From JAEYOM01 sp036260935 (GTDB taxonomy: Bacteria; Bacillota; Clostridia; Acetivibrionales; DTU013), in contig DATALQ010000049.1 of assembly GCA_036260935.1 (NCBI GenBank), positions 38,881 to 102,880 of the forward strand: a stretch of 64,000 nt of DNA, given 5' to 3'. The notes under the pieces were generated by a model that had not been told where the DNA came from, did no database searches, and was given only the letters and a program-made list of their open reading frames with translations. This document shows positions 35,938 to 43,941 of this stretch, piece after piece. The position numbers were made by a program, and so were the translations under genes. Position 1 is the first letter of the stretch. Each line of letters starts with the position of its first letter.

Positions 35938-37647
35938 TCACGAATACTTGATATTGAAGATCCTTATCACTCCGTAAACATCGTTAACAGTATAACGATA
36001 CTTCAGAACATTTCCCGATTTGACCATGACATCGGTCAAATTGGAATATTTCGGCTTTGTATAATCCATTACCCGGATTTCGATGGTATTGCTGCGCTGA
36101 CCTAAAGCCTTCAGTAAAGCCTTGTCGAAGTCGTTCCGGTTATTTGCCAGCCGGTTGTTTCTGTAATAATAGCCGTTCCTGTTCGAATTGCAAACAGGGA
36201 GACCTCTCCTGTCCCACTTGCTCACTTTAGCCATTTCACTGTCCGTCAGGTTGAAATAACAATATGTAAGCATATTCGAGCCGTCATTCGTCACGGGGTC
36301 GTCACTGGTAAGATCGACATGGCAGTATGTGCCGTCGATCTTTACGATGTTCCAGGCATGCTCTTCAAAAACTCCGCTATTCTTTGACTCTCCGGTGACA
36401 ATAAGGCACTCTATCCCAGCCAGGTCACAAAGCAGCTTCATTGCCTCGGTATAGCCTTCGCATACCGCGGTGCCCCTGACAAGGCAGCCGAATGCATCAA
36501 AGGAAGTATCCGGGATAGTGCCGTTGATGAAATTTTCATAATCGAAAACAGTATTACTTATAATATAATCATGCAGCGCCTTTTCCCTGGCATATTCCGA
36601 CATTTCGTCCGTCAGCTGCCGTGCAGCTATATTGCGGGCCTTGTCAACGGCAGACTCGTAGTTGCTTTTCCTCGTATCGTACTCGCTTTTGGAGTAACGG
36701 TATTCAAGAGTCAGATCCAGTGTTCCGCCTGACGACAGGTATTTCCAGGAACTGACGGGGCTTTGCACGCCGGACACTGTAACGACGGCTTCCAGTGCCC
36801 TTTCAAAGGTTTTTTCGAAGTCTTTTTCAGCATCTCCTCTGTAGCTGCCGACATCGATCGTAACTTGCGCTTCATGATGATATATTGTGTTGCGTATTAT
36901 ACAGTAAAGGTCTGTGTTCGTTTTTGCGGCTGTGCCACCGGAAAATGAGAGAGCGCCCCGGCCCATTCCGCCCAGTTCTTCCTGCAGATCGGAGGTATAT
37001 AGTCCCAGAATTGCAGCAGCAGGCTTGTAAACAGTTCTATCAGTCGTGACGAGCTTGTCCAGAAGGGTCTTGGAGGAGTCCTTCATTTTTGCAGATAAAG
37101 CATTATAGGCTATGTCAATCATTGAATTACGCAAAAGTGCCTTGGAGCAATTCAGCCCCGAAGCTTCCGATTTTGAAAGCAGGCTCTTCTCGACCGCTTT
37201 TTCCAAAACATTGCCGCTGTCAAAATCGATGTTGTCCCTGTACCCGAGCGAGCTGAGGACAAATGTTAAAAATTGTCCGACTGTAAGCGGTTCGTCAGGT
37301 ACGAACTTTGACTTGCCGATCTCCTGCAGGAGTTTGTTTTGATAAGCGAAACCCGCATAATTGCCGGCCTGCCCCGGCACATCCGTGAACGGGTGTGTAA
37401 AGTGCCCCTGGCGTACCTGCTTGTCCTTTCCAAGAAGATGTACATACATTATGACGCCATCCAGCCTGGTCACGGCACGATCCAACTGAAAATCTTCCGG
37501 AGCGTCTTTTAGCAGCCCGAGAATTTTTAGATCTATGGCCTTTTCGTAACCGGCCGGAGTTGGGGAAGCGGCAAAAACGGGCAAAGGCAGCAGAGATGCT
37601 GTCAATACTATTATTAATATGTAAATTGATACTTTATTTTTTTTCAT
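35938..37647 (-). CDS. Secreted transglutaminase-like protein with SLH-like N-terminus
   Basis: A 569-residue exported protein with signal peptide (ILIIVLTASLLPLPVFA). Residues about 30-200 contain SLH-like repeats (AVTRLDGVIMYVHLLGK, FTDVPGQAGNYAGFAYQNKL), about 235-340 a mixed domain, and about 365-460 a transglutaminase-like fold with catalytic Cys396 (AVCEGY), His430 (EEHAWNIV) and Asp445 (HVDLTSDD) all present. In bacteria this fold is mostly a peptidase or cross-linking enzyme of the envelope. Only a weak GGGGA site precedes the ATG. It probably acts at the cell wall; the substrate is not evident. Confidence 0.85.
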   Translation of the reverse strand: MKKNKVSIYILIIVLTASLLPLPVFAASPTPAGYEKAIDLKILGLLKDAPEDFQLDRAVTRLDGVIMYVHLLGKDKQVRQGHFTHPFTDVPGQAGNYAGFAYQNKLLQEIGKSKFVPDEPLTVGQFLTFVLSSLGYRDNIDFDSGNVLEKAVEKSLLSKSEASGLNCSKALLRNSMIDIAYNALSAKMKDSSKTLLDKLVTTDRTVYKPAAAILGLYTSDLQEELGGMGRGALSFSGGTAAKTNTDLYCIIRNTIYHHEAQVTIDVGSYRGDAEKDFEKTFERALEAVVTVSGVQSPVSSWKYLSSGGTLDLTLEYRYSKSEYDTRKSNYESAVDKARNIAARQLTDEMSEYAREKALHDYIISNTVFDYENFINGTIPDTSFDAFGCLVRGTAVCEGYTEAMKLLCDLAGIECLIVTGESKNSGVFEEHAWNIVKIDGTYCHVDLTSDDPVTNDGSNMLTYCYFNLTDSEMAKVSKWDRRGLPVCNSNRNGYYYRNNRLANNRNDFDKALLKALGQRSNTIEIRVMDYTKPKYSNLTDVMVKSGNVLKYRYTVNDVYGVIRIFNIKYS

Positions 37648-37794
37648 ATTATCCCCGATACTTTATAAACTGTTTGCCATATATATACTTATTCGGCAAA
37701 AGTTTTAGTAAATTGGGGTCAATTTCTATAAGTTATCTTGTATTATATCAAAATAGGAAAAGACTTTCAATGAAGTGACATAAATAAATCCAAA

Positions 37795-37854
37795 GAGACA
37801 TTTCGCGCAGGGTATCCGGAATTCCCTGTCCGGATACGGCTGCGGAAATGTCTC
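37795..37854. repeat. 60-base near-perfect hairpin
   Basis: Outer arms GAGACATTTC/GAAATGTCTC pair perfectly (10 bp), and inner arms GTATCCGG/CCGGATAC pair perfectly (8 bp). Between them GCAG/CTGC pairs with small bulges. It follows micropeptide gene A on the minus strand, with a T-rich tail (CTTTGGATTTATTTA) downstream, so it is probably a terminator. It may also be the 3' end of a processed RNA. The rest of 37648-37923 shows no gene. Confidence 0.7.
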
Positions 37855-37923
37855 CAGGTCATGTGGTTTGCCGGGATATGTAACTGATAGCCGTGCTGCT
37901 CAAAAGCGCCGGCCCTCATCAGA

Positions 37924-38070
37924 TCATTCCTTGTAGTACCCTTCGCCCTCGCCCTCCCTGAAAATAGCCGGGAATATCAGAATGATAACTACAATGATGA
38001 TTATGATCCAGATCCAGTTTCCAAATCCGGGTCCGCATCCCAGGAAGCCGCCTCTCTCATTCTCTGCCAT
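37924..38070 (-). CDS. Micropeptide A, 48 residues, one membrane helix
   Basis: ATG 38070 is preceded by AAAGGAG and a 7-8 base gap; stop TGA is at 37924. The product starts MAENERGGFLGCGPGFGNW, then has a purely aliphatic helix (about residues 20-36, WIIIIIVVIILIF) and an acidic Gly/Tyr tail (EGEGEGYYKE). It shares the MAE-N/R-GG-FLG start with micropeptide C. Glycine-rich start, single helix and tiny size recall the YjcZ-like sporulation peptides of Firmicutes, but I cannot assign a family. Confidence 0.7.
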   Translation of the reverse strand: MAENERGGFLGCGPGFGNWIWIIIIIVVIILIFPAIFREGEGEGYYKE

Positions 38071-38102
38071 ACCAAACACTCCTTTCATATATAAACCTTG
38101 TA

Positions 38103-38228
38103 CTATTCAACTTCATTAGTAACTGTTCTTCCGAAGATTCCCGTGTTAAAGAATAACAAGAGGAAAAGGATGATGAAGAACAATAATGTACAATTGTCGA
38201 ATATACCGCCTGCAAATTCTCTGGACAT
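38103..38228 (-). CDS. Micropeptide B, 41 residues, one membrane helix
   Basis: ATG 38228 follows the perfect site AAGGAGG by 8 bases; stop TAG is at 38103. The product begins MSREFAGGIFDNCT and contains LLFFIILFLLLFF, a helix almost identical to that in micropeptide C, then a short polar tail. A conserved Asn-Cys directly precedes the helix, as in C. It lies 32 bases upstream of micropeptide A in the same direction. Function unknown; probably membrane-bound. Confidence 0.75.
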   Translation of the reverse strand: MSREFAGGIFDNCTLLFFIILFLLLFFNTGIFGRTVTNEVE

Positions 38229-38310
38229 AAAAAATACCTCCTTATCCTAATATCTGCCCGCTGCCTTTTATATCATATTCATGCGGTTATTTTTGTGTTA
38301 CAGAAAATGC

Positions 38311-38350
38311 CTTCGCATAAAATGCGAAGCCACCCGTCATGGATGGCTTC
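38311..38350. terminator. Two overlapping hairpins between micropeptide genes C and B
   Basis: CTTCGCAT-aa-ATGCGAAG (38311-38329) and GAAGCCACC..GGATGGCTTC (38326-38350) share the bases GAAG, so only one can form at a time. On the minus strand the second follows gene C and is trailed by GCATTTTATG. A terminator or alternative-fold switch between C and B is possible. Confidence 0.5.
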
Positions 38351-38394
38351 TTTTGTTCCATGTAAAACAATTGGCTTTCTGACAAGCAGCTATG

Positions 38395-38493
38395 TCAGCA
38401 AATATCCCTGTCAAAGAACAGCAGCAGGAACAGAATGATAAAGAATAAAATAGCGCAATTGTTACCCAGGAAATTACCGCCTCTTTCTGCCAT
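38395..38493 (-). CDS. Micropeptide C, 32 residues, one membrane helix
   Basis: ATG 38493 follows AAAGGAGG by 8 bases; stop TGA is at 38395. The product starts MAERGGNFLGNNCA, continues ILFFIILFLLLFF and ends DRDIC. The helix matches that of micropeptide B nearly residue for residue. At 32 codons it is below usual gene-calling limits, but start site, spacing and paralogy support it. The first of the three in transcription order. Confidence 0.75.
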   Translation of the reverse strand: MAERGGNFLGNNCAILFFIILFLLLFFDRDIC

Positions 38494-38637
38494 TACGGAG
38501 TCCTCCTTTCGACTATAGAATTGACATAAATTTCAATCCATTAATTGATTCATTCCTCATAGGTGTTAAGCGTTACGATTTTTGCGACAGTACAGTATAT
38601 TAAATACGCAGCCGGTCTGTTACAGTGTACATAAGCC

Positions 38638-38666
38638 TTTAAATATTGGAATTCATGGTATATAAT
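38638..38666 (+). promoter_or_regulatory. Probable promoter of the PilZ gene
   Basis: TTTAAA (38638-38643), a 17-base spacer and TATAAT (38661-38666), 33 bases before the PilZ start codon. The -10 box is perfect and the -35 box matches four of six. Confidence 0.5.
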
Positions 38667-38699
38667 TATCTGTAAGCGGTGTTTTCGCGGAGGTGTACT

Positions 38700-39311
38700 A
38701 TGACAGTAGAAGCCGGCACAATGGTCACTATCAGGCACTATTCCATGATCAACGTTTTCAAGAGCAGTATAACAAGCATAGAGGGGAACAGAGCGGAGGT
38801 AAAGCTTCCGAAGGAATGTCAGAAGGCGGAATTTTTAAGAGGCGACCCGCTTGTTATAGCATATTACGGCGAAGAAAGCTCAAGGATAGTCGGCGCCAGG
38901 ATACTCGAATACAGGAAGGCGGAGGAAGCCCTGGTGTATATCGAAGACGACCCCGATGAAGGTTCAAGGATGCGCTCCTATGAGCGGTTTCCGGTGTCGC
39001 TTTATGCCGATTATCGAGTCGTCGAGGAACAGGGGCGCAGGAAATGCTTCGCCCTCGTTAAGGATATAAGCGAATACGGTGTAATGATATATTCCAGTGA
39101 ATCGCATTTCAAGGGCCTGAGGCTTGCCATGGACATATACCTGACAAGGGATATCCTTTCCCTTACTGCGGAAATAGTAAGAAAAACAGAATACGAGGGA
39201 TATTACGAATACGGCCTGAAAATCAGGCATTCCGGCCCGGTAGTCTTCAACCATATCAAAAATTATGTCAAAAAATCCCAGAATGAGCTGCTTCCACAGC
39301 TTACGAAGTAA
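38700..39311 (+). CDS. PilZ-domain c-di-GMP receptor (YpfB/YcgR-like)
   Basis: A 203-residue protein. An N-terminal YcgR-N-like beta domain (about 1-90) is followed by a PilZ domain (about 92-200) with the c-di-GMP signature RSYER (RxxxR) and DISEYG ([D/N]xSxxG), both intact. In Firmicutes this layout (YpfB/DgrA) brakes motility or alters surface behaviour when c-di-GMP is high. ATG 38700 has GGAGG 6 bases upstream. It stands directly before the Flp/Tad pilus operon (166 bases), suggesting a link between c-di-GMP and pilus output, though it has its own promoter. Confidence 0.88.
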   Translation: MTVEAGTMVTIRHYSMINVFKSSITSIEGNRAEVKLPKECQKAEFLRGDPLVIAYYGEESSRIVGARILEYRKAEEALVYIEDDPDEGSRMRSYERFPVSLYADYRVVEEQGRRKCFALVKDISEYGVMIYSSESHFKGLRLAMDIYLTRDILSLTAEIVRKTEYEGYYEYGLKIRHSGPVVFNHIKNYVKKSQNELLPQLTK

Positions 39312-39372
39312 TTTTGCCGTTATTTCAGGCAGATTCCTCTCGAATTTATGGGAAATAATAGAAAATAAGGAA

Positions 39373-39401
39373 TTGACAGTTATCTGATTCTTTCATATAA
39401 T
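39373..39401 (+). promoter_or_regulatory. Consensus sigma-A promoter of the tad operon
   Basis: TTGACA (39373-39378), exactly 17 bases, TATAAT (39396-39401): a full match at both boxes. The leader to the start codon is about 70 bases. Confidence 0.85.
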
Positions 39402-39418
39402 AAAAAGCACATCCATAA

Positions 39419-39454
39419 ATTTACAAATTATTCCATCTTTAAGCTTTTGTAAAT
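39419..39454 (+). promoter_or_regulatory. Inverted repeat in the tad operon leader
   Basis: ATTTACAAA (39419-39427) and TTTGTAAAT (39446-39454) are perfect 9-bp inverted copies spaced by 18 bases, just downstream of the promoter. It may be an operator for a dimeric repressor or a leader hairpin; the ribosome site AGGGGG lies outside it. Confidence 0.5.
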
Positions 39455-39477
39455 TATATCGGTTTAGGGGGCAGTTT

Positions 39478-40629
39478 ATGGGAAGACTGAGCCTTGTGCT
39501 TGCCGACGGCGATACGGAGTATCTGGGAAAACTCGAACGATATATAATTGTAAATTATCCGCAAAGGTTTGATATCATATCTTTCGCTTCGAATGAAAAG
39601 CTTGCCGGTTATCTTGACAGCAATGGTAAGGCTGACATAATGCTGGTCGGCAAAGAACTGATGCAGGTTGGGCCAATAACGGCAAATCAGGCTAAAACGG
39701 TCATACTTGACGGGGGTGGCGAAAAACCTGTACTCCCAGGCTACGATACTGTCGAAAAATATCAGCATGCCGACAGGCTAGTTGCAGACATACTCAGGTT
39801 GTATGCAGCGAGGGGTATCGTGGACTGTTCCATACCGGGAAGACACCGTACACAGGTAATATGCGTTTGTTCGCCCTGCGGCGGTTCGGGCAAAAGCAGT
39901 ATTGCCGCGGGCTGCGCCGTCATATGTGAAAGTCGTGGATCCCGTGCTTTCTACCTTAATCTCGAATCTGTACCGTCAACAGAAATGTTTTTTCACAGCG
40001 AATTTCCATCAGAACAAAGCTTTTCAAATGTAATTTATCATTTGAAGGGTAAATACGGCAATATGGGTCTGAAGCTCGAAGGCGCCTCCAATATGGATTC
40101 AAAGACAGGAGTGCGTTATTTCAGGCCTCCCGAAAAGTTATCGGAAATGAATGAATTGACGGAGCAGGATATAACTCTCCTGCTGGATACTTTCAAAAAA
40201 AGCGCGGCATATGATACGGTCTTTGTAGATACGGGCAGTGGATTCAGTCAGACAAATACTGCAGTCATGAAGCTGGCTGACGTAATATTGCTCATTTGTA
40301 CACCCGGGCAAGGCGCATCTGTCAAATATAAGGAGTTCATAAAGGCTATTGAGGATATTGGCGACAGTTGCGAAGCAAGGCGGAACGAAAGGCTTCTACC
40401 GGTGCTGAACAGGGTTGTCGCCGGCCGGGATACGATATCCGTCTTTCCAGGGGAATTCGAACCTGCGGCTGTGATTCCCGAATGCCAAGGAGGAGAGCCT
40501 GGAAGCGGTTATCAGGTACTGACGGAAAATCCGGCCTTTCTTTCAGGCATCGGAACCCTATGCGGATATGTGCTGCCCGGCCGGGCGGATACGGCACATC
40601 CGGGCGGAGGTGAGAATCTTGCCGTTTAG
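39478..40629 (+). CDS. TadZ/CpaE-like pilus-assembly ATPase
   Basis: A 383-residue protein. Residues about 1-115 form a receiver-like domain (LVLADGDTEYLGKLERYI) and about 125-370 a MinD/ParA-type P-loop domain (VICVCSPCGGSGKSSIAAG, then VFVDTGSGF as Walker B). The P-loop lacks the signature Lys at its start (CGGSGKSS rather than KGGxGKT), common in TadZ. TadZ marks the polar or lateral site of Flp pilus assembly. It is the first gene of the operon, overlaps the CpaF start by 11 bases and has AGGGGG before the ATG. Confidence 0.82.
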   Translation: MGRLSLVLADGDTEYLGKLERYIIVNYPQRFDIISFASNEKLAGYLDSNGKADIMLVGKELMQVGPITANQAKTVILDGGGEKPVLPGYDTVEKYQHADRLVADILRLYAARGIVDCSIPGRHRTQVICVCSPCGGSGKSSIAAGCAVICESRGSRAFYLNLESVPSTEMFFHSEFPSEQSFSNVIYHLKGKYGNMGLKLEGASNMDSKTGVRYFRPPEKLSEMNELTEQDITLLLDTFKKSAAYDTVFVDTGSGFSQTNTAVMKLADVILLICTPGQGASVKYKEFIKAIEDIGDSCEARRNERLLPVLNRVVAGRDTISVFPGEFEPAAVIPECQGGEPGSGYQVLTENPAFLSGIGTLCGYVLPGRADTAHPGGGENLAV

Positions 40630-41968
40630 CGCTGTTTCGCCTTTGCCCGAACATAATGCCGGTGATAAATACGCGGCAGAAGAAACTCGAAGCCTTAAAA
40701 AACTTTCAGGAGATGTCAGGGATGATGTAGCACGTAACCTGGACAGGACAAGGAACGTATCGGATGATGAAGTAATGGACCTGATTACTGGAGCGGTCTT
40801 CAGAAAATCATACGAAGGTTACCTGAGTATAGCCGAAAAACGTGAACTGGCAGATATGGTTTTTAACTCCATGAGGAGGCTGGATATACTGCAGCCTGTC
40901 ATCGACGATAAAACTATAACGGAGATAATGATCAACGGACCAGACAAGCTGTTTATCGAGCGGGAGGGAAGGGTTTGCGGCATAGAGGTCGGCTTTGAAA
41001 GCATAGAAAAACTTGAGGATGTGATTCAGGCGATAGTTTCAAGGACCAACAGGACTGTCAATGAGGCGTCGCCCATAGTTGACTTTACCCTGCCCGACGG
41101 GTCGAGGGTCAATGTAGTTCTCAAGCCGGTGGCTCTGAACGGCCCCGTAATGACGATCAGGAAATTCCCTGAAGAGCCGATGACTATGGAGCAGCTTGTC
41201 ACCGCCGGGTCGCTTAGCTCTGAAGCGGCAGAAGACCTGGGCAGCCTGGTGCGGGCGAAGTATAATATCTTCATATGCGGCGGCACCGGATCGGGTAAAA
41301 CGACATTTCTCAATGCTCTTTCAGCCAGGATACCCTCCGATGAGAGGATAATTACAATAGAGGATTCTGCAGAGCTTCAGATAAAGGGAATCGACAACAT
41401 TGTCAGGCTGGAGACCAGGAATGCCAATACTGAAGGCAAAGGACGCATCACTATCCGCGAACTGATTAGGACATCCCTCAGAATGAGGCCTGAAAGGATT
41501 ATCGTTGGAGAGGTGAGGGGAGAGGAAGCGCTTGATATGCTGCAGGCAATGAACACCGGCCATGACGGGTCGCTTTCGACGGGTCACGCCAATTCGGCGG
41601 AGGATATGATGAAAAGACTCGAAACAATGGTACTGTCGGCAGCACCCCTGCCGCTTGAAGCTGTCAGGCAGCAGATCGCTTCCGCTATCGATATCGTTGT
41701 ACATCTCGGCAGGCTTAGGGACAGGACAAGAAGGGTACTTGAAATCAGCGAAATAGCAGGCTGCAGTAATGGGCAGATTAAGCTGAATCCCCTGTACGTA
41801 TTTGAGGAGGCCGGGGCGGGAGTCGCCAACGGCACTCCGGATGTGCCGCCTGAAAGCAGCGAAAGGGTAATAGGCAGTCTCAGACGCACGGGCAGCGTGC
41901 TTATCCATACGACAAAGCTTAAGATGGCGGGAGTTTCCTGCGGATTGGGCGGTGGCCGGCATGCCTGA
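40619..41968 (+). CDS. cpaF: CpaF/TadA-type secretion ATPase
   Basis: A 449-residue type II/IV secretion ATPase. The N-terminal domain (about 30-150) contains ITEIMINGPDKLFIER; the RecA-like core has Walker A CGGTGSGKTTFLN near residue 221, Asp box IITIEDSAELQI, His box and Walker B PERIIVGEVRGEE, and the TGHDGSLSTGHAN loop. TTG 40619 is chosen because GGAGGTGA lies 5 bases upstream. CpaF powers both assembly and retraction of Tad pili. It follows TadZ with overlap and precedes the two membrane platform genes. Confidence 0.95.
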   Translation: MPFSAVSPLPEHNAGDKYAAEETRSLKKLSGDVRDDVARNLDRTRNVSDDEVMDLITGAVFRKSYEGYLSIAEKRELADMVFNSMRRLDILQPVIDDKTITEIMINGPDKLFIEREGRVCGIEVGFESIEKLEDVIQAIVSRTNRTVNEASPIVDFTLPDGSRVNVVLKPVALNGPVMTIRKFPEEPMTMEQLVTAGSLSSEAAEDLGSLVRAKYNIFICGGTGSGKTTFLNALSARIPSDERIITIEDSAELQIKGIDNIVRLETRNANTEGKGRITIRELIRTSLRMRPERIIVGEVRGEEALDMLQAMNTGHDGSLSTGHANSAEDMMKRLETMVLSAAPLPLEAVRQQIASAIDIVVHLGRLRDRTRRVLEISEIAGCSNGQIKLNPLYVFEEAGAGVANGTPDVPPESSERVIGSLRRTGSVLIHTTKLKMAGVSCGLGGGRHA

Positions 41969-42704
41969 TTATGATTGCTATGAAATGAAAATCCGTGAAC
42001 GGGTCATATATACTGCGGCTGCGGCTGCAGTCATATTCGCGGTCGCTTTTATATTCTACAGGAGCTTTATACTTTCTGCACTTTTGACTCCGCTTGCTCT
42101 TTTTTACCCAAGGATAAAAAAGCGTGAGATCATTCAAAGACGAAAGAAGGAGCTTAACATTCAGTTCAAGGACATGCTGTATTCGCTTTGTTCCTCCCTT
42201 TCCGCCGGAAAGACGGTCGAATCGGCGTTCAGAGAAGCTCTTAAGGATCTGACAGTGCTTTATCCCGAACCCTCGGCTTTTATCCTTACCGAACTCAGGG
42301 GGATAATCGGCAGACTGGATATGAACGAGCCTCTTGAAACTGCGCTGCGGGACTTCGCAGGGCGGGCGAGGCTTGAGGACATAGATAATTTCGTAAACGT
42401 TTTCAATATCAGCAAGAGAAGCGGCGGTAACCTGGCCGAGGTTATCAGGAATACTTCATCGATCATCAACGACAGGATAGAAGTCTGCCAGGAGGTTGAT
42501 ATGATGCTGGCTGAGCGTAAATTCGAGCAGAAGGTGCTCAATGTGATACCCATTCTTTTGATATTTCTTCTGTCTGCAAGTGCTCCTGACTACATGAACC
42601 CGGTATTCGACACGCTGACAGGCAGGGTAACCATGAGTGTTTCGATAGTGTTGCTGGCGGTCGCCTGGCTTATTTCGGGGAAAATATGCGACATAAAGCT
42701 TTAG
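41961..42704 (+). CDS. tadB: TadB-like pilus platform protein
   Basis: A 247-residue inner-membrane protein. Two N-terminal helices (about 17-55) are followed by a cytoplasmic type II secretion F domain (about 65-190: LCSSLSAGKTVESAFREA and FNISKRSGGNLAEVI) and two C-terminal helices (about 195-245). ATG 41961 or GTG 41952 may start it; the gene overlaps the end of cpaF. With TadC it forms the platform on which CpaF turns. Confidence 0.88.
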   Translation: MPDYDCYEMKIRERVIYTAAAAAVIFAVAFIFYRSFILSALLTPLALFYPRIKKREIIQRRKKELNIQFKDMLYSLCSSLSAGKTVESAFREALKDLTVLYPEPSAFILTELRGIIGRLDMNEPLETALRDFAGRARLEDIDNFVNVFNISKRSGGNLAEVIRNTSSIINDRIEVCQEVDMMLAERKFEQKVLNVIPILLIFLLSASAPDYMNPVFDTLTGRVTMSVSIVLLAVAWLISGKICDIKL

Positions 42705-42723
42705 TGTTTGGGGTGTGCCTAAT

Positions 42724-43584
42724 ATGTTATTTTTCCTTATCGTTTATTCTGCAATACTGCTTGCGCTATATTTGGTCTCTTTCGGCAGGTATAAGTATAT
42801 TACGGACAACCTTGACAAAAAGGCTTATCCTTTAAAAGAATTATTTTCTGTTGGCCTGTACCTGCTGGATTCCTTCAAATACAGTTTCAATTCCAACTAT
42901 GACAGGAAGCTTCTTTCAATGATAACCGAGCTTTACGGCCATAAGGATGCGGTTCGTATGCTCCGGATATACTGGGCCAACAAGCTTTTACTCATACTTT
43001 TATCATTGTTGTTTTCATTGTTGGTTGGTAACTTCACTACTACGGATGCCGGCTATCTTCTTTTCTCTGCCGTACTTCCTGCAGGTATCGCCGTATTTAC
43101 CGACAAGGACCTGGCGGACAAGGTGCGGAAAAGAAGGCAGTCGATACAGCTTGATTTTCCTGATTTCGTCAACAAGCTGACATTACTGATAAATGCAGGG
43201 ATGACTGTATCAAAGGCATGGGAAAAGGTCTCTCTCGATAATACGGGGAACTCGCCTCTTTATGCGGAATTGAGTTCGGCCGTTCAGGACATACGGTCGG
43301 GCATACCTGAGTACAGGGCGTACGAGGAGTTTGCCAAGAGGTGCCGAATACCTCTGATCACCAGGTTCGTATCGGTTATTCTGCAAAATATACGTAAAGG
43401 CAACTCCGAACTTGTACCAATACTGAGGGTATACGCTAATGAGTGCTGGGAGCTCAGAAAAAATACTGCAAAAAAATTCGGAGAAGAAGCGTCTACCAAA
43501 TTGTTGCTGCCGATGATGCTGATGTTTGCAGCGATCCTTCTAATCGTAGGCATGCCGGCGGTGCTGGCTTTAAAGAATATTTAG
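42724..43584 (+). CDS. tadC: TadC-like pilus platform protein
   Basis: A 286-residue membrane protein with helices at about 1-20, 80-115 and 265-286 and a type II secretion F domain at about 130-250 (FVNKLTLLINAGMTVSKAWE; GIPEYRAYEEFAKRC; LLPMMLMFAAILLIVGMPA). ATG 42724 has GGGGTG 8 bases upstream; an in-frame GTG at 42715 is the alternative. It pairs with TadB in the platform. Confidence 0.9.
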   Translation: MLFFLIVYSAILLALYLVSFGRYKYITDNLDKKAYPLKELFSVGLYLLDSFKYSFNSNYDRKLLSMITELYGHKDAVRMLRIYWANKLLLILLSLLFSLLVGNFTTTDAGYLLFSAVLPAGIAVFTDKDLADKVRKRRQSIQLDFPDFVNKLTLLINAGMTVSKAWEKVSLDNTGNSPLYAELSSAVQDIRSGIPEYRAYEEFAKRCRIPLITRFVSVILQNIRKGNSELVPILRVYANECWELRKNTAKKFGEEASTKLLLPMMLMFAAILLIVGMPAVLALKNI

Positions 43585-43599
43585 GATGGAGGCGGTCAA

Positions 43600-43815
43600 A
43601 TGAGTGATTTGATCAGAAGATTCATAAGAGAGGAAGACGGTCTGGGGACCGTGGAAATTGTGGTATTGATAGCGGTTCTGGTTGGTATCGCACTTATTTT
43701 CAGGGATGCAATAATAAAATTCGTCACAGGTATTATGAAAAGTGTATTTGCGGATGACTCAATTACTGAGGATGTGAGCAGCGGCAATATCAGAAAGGGC
43801 TATAAGATAGATTAG
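43600..43815 (+). CDS. Flp-type (type IVb) major pilin
   Basis: A 71-residue pilin. A short basic leader (MSDLIRRFIREEDG) precedes the hydrophobic pilin helix (LGTVEIVVLIAVLVGIALIF) with the conserved Glu at position +5 after the likely cleavage site Gly-Leu-Gly / Thr, then a short C-terminal tail. The Firmicutes Flp1 pattern (EEGLGTxE) is clear. Start ATG is preceded by GGATGGAGG. No prepilin peptidase is in the window; one must be encoded elsewhere for processing. Confidence 0.9.
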   Translation: MSDLIRRFIREEDGLGTVEIVVLIAVLVGIALIFRDAIIKFVTGIMKSVFADDSITEDVSSGNIRKGYKID

Positions 43816-43941
43816 GGAATTGTTTTTGCGGATACCGGATTAAGGCTTGCCGCCGCTGTCATATCGCCAGCTGCGGCTGCCCGGGCATTTTATGTTTACT
43901 TTGCGTGTTAGGACAATATACATGTCGCAGGAGATGATCGA

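Noticed and set aside
41321..41962. A 213-codon minus-strand frame over cpaF
   Set aside because: Antisense to the conserved ATPase core, with no start signal.
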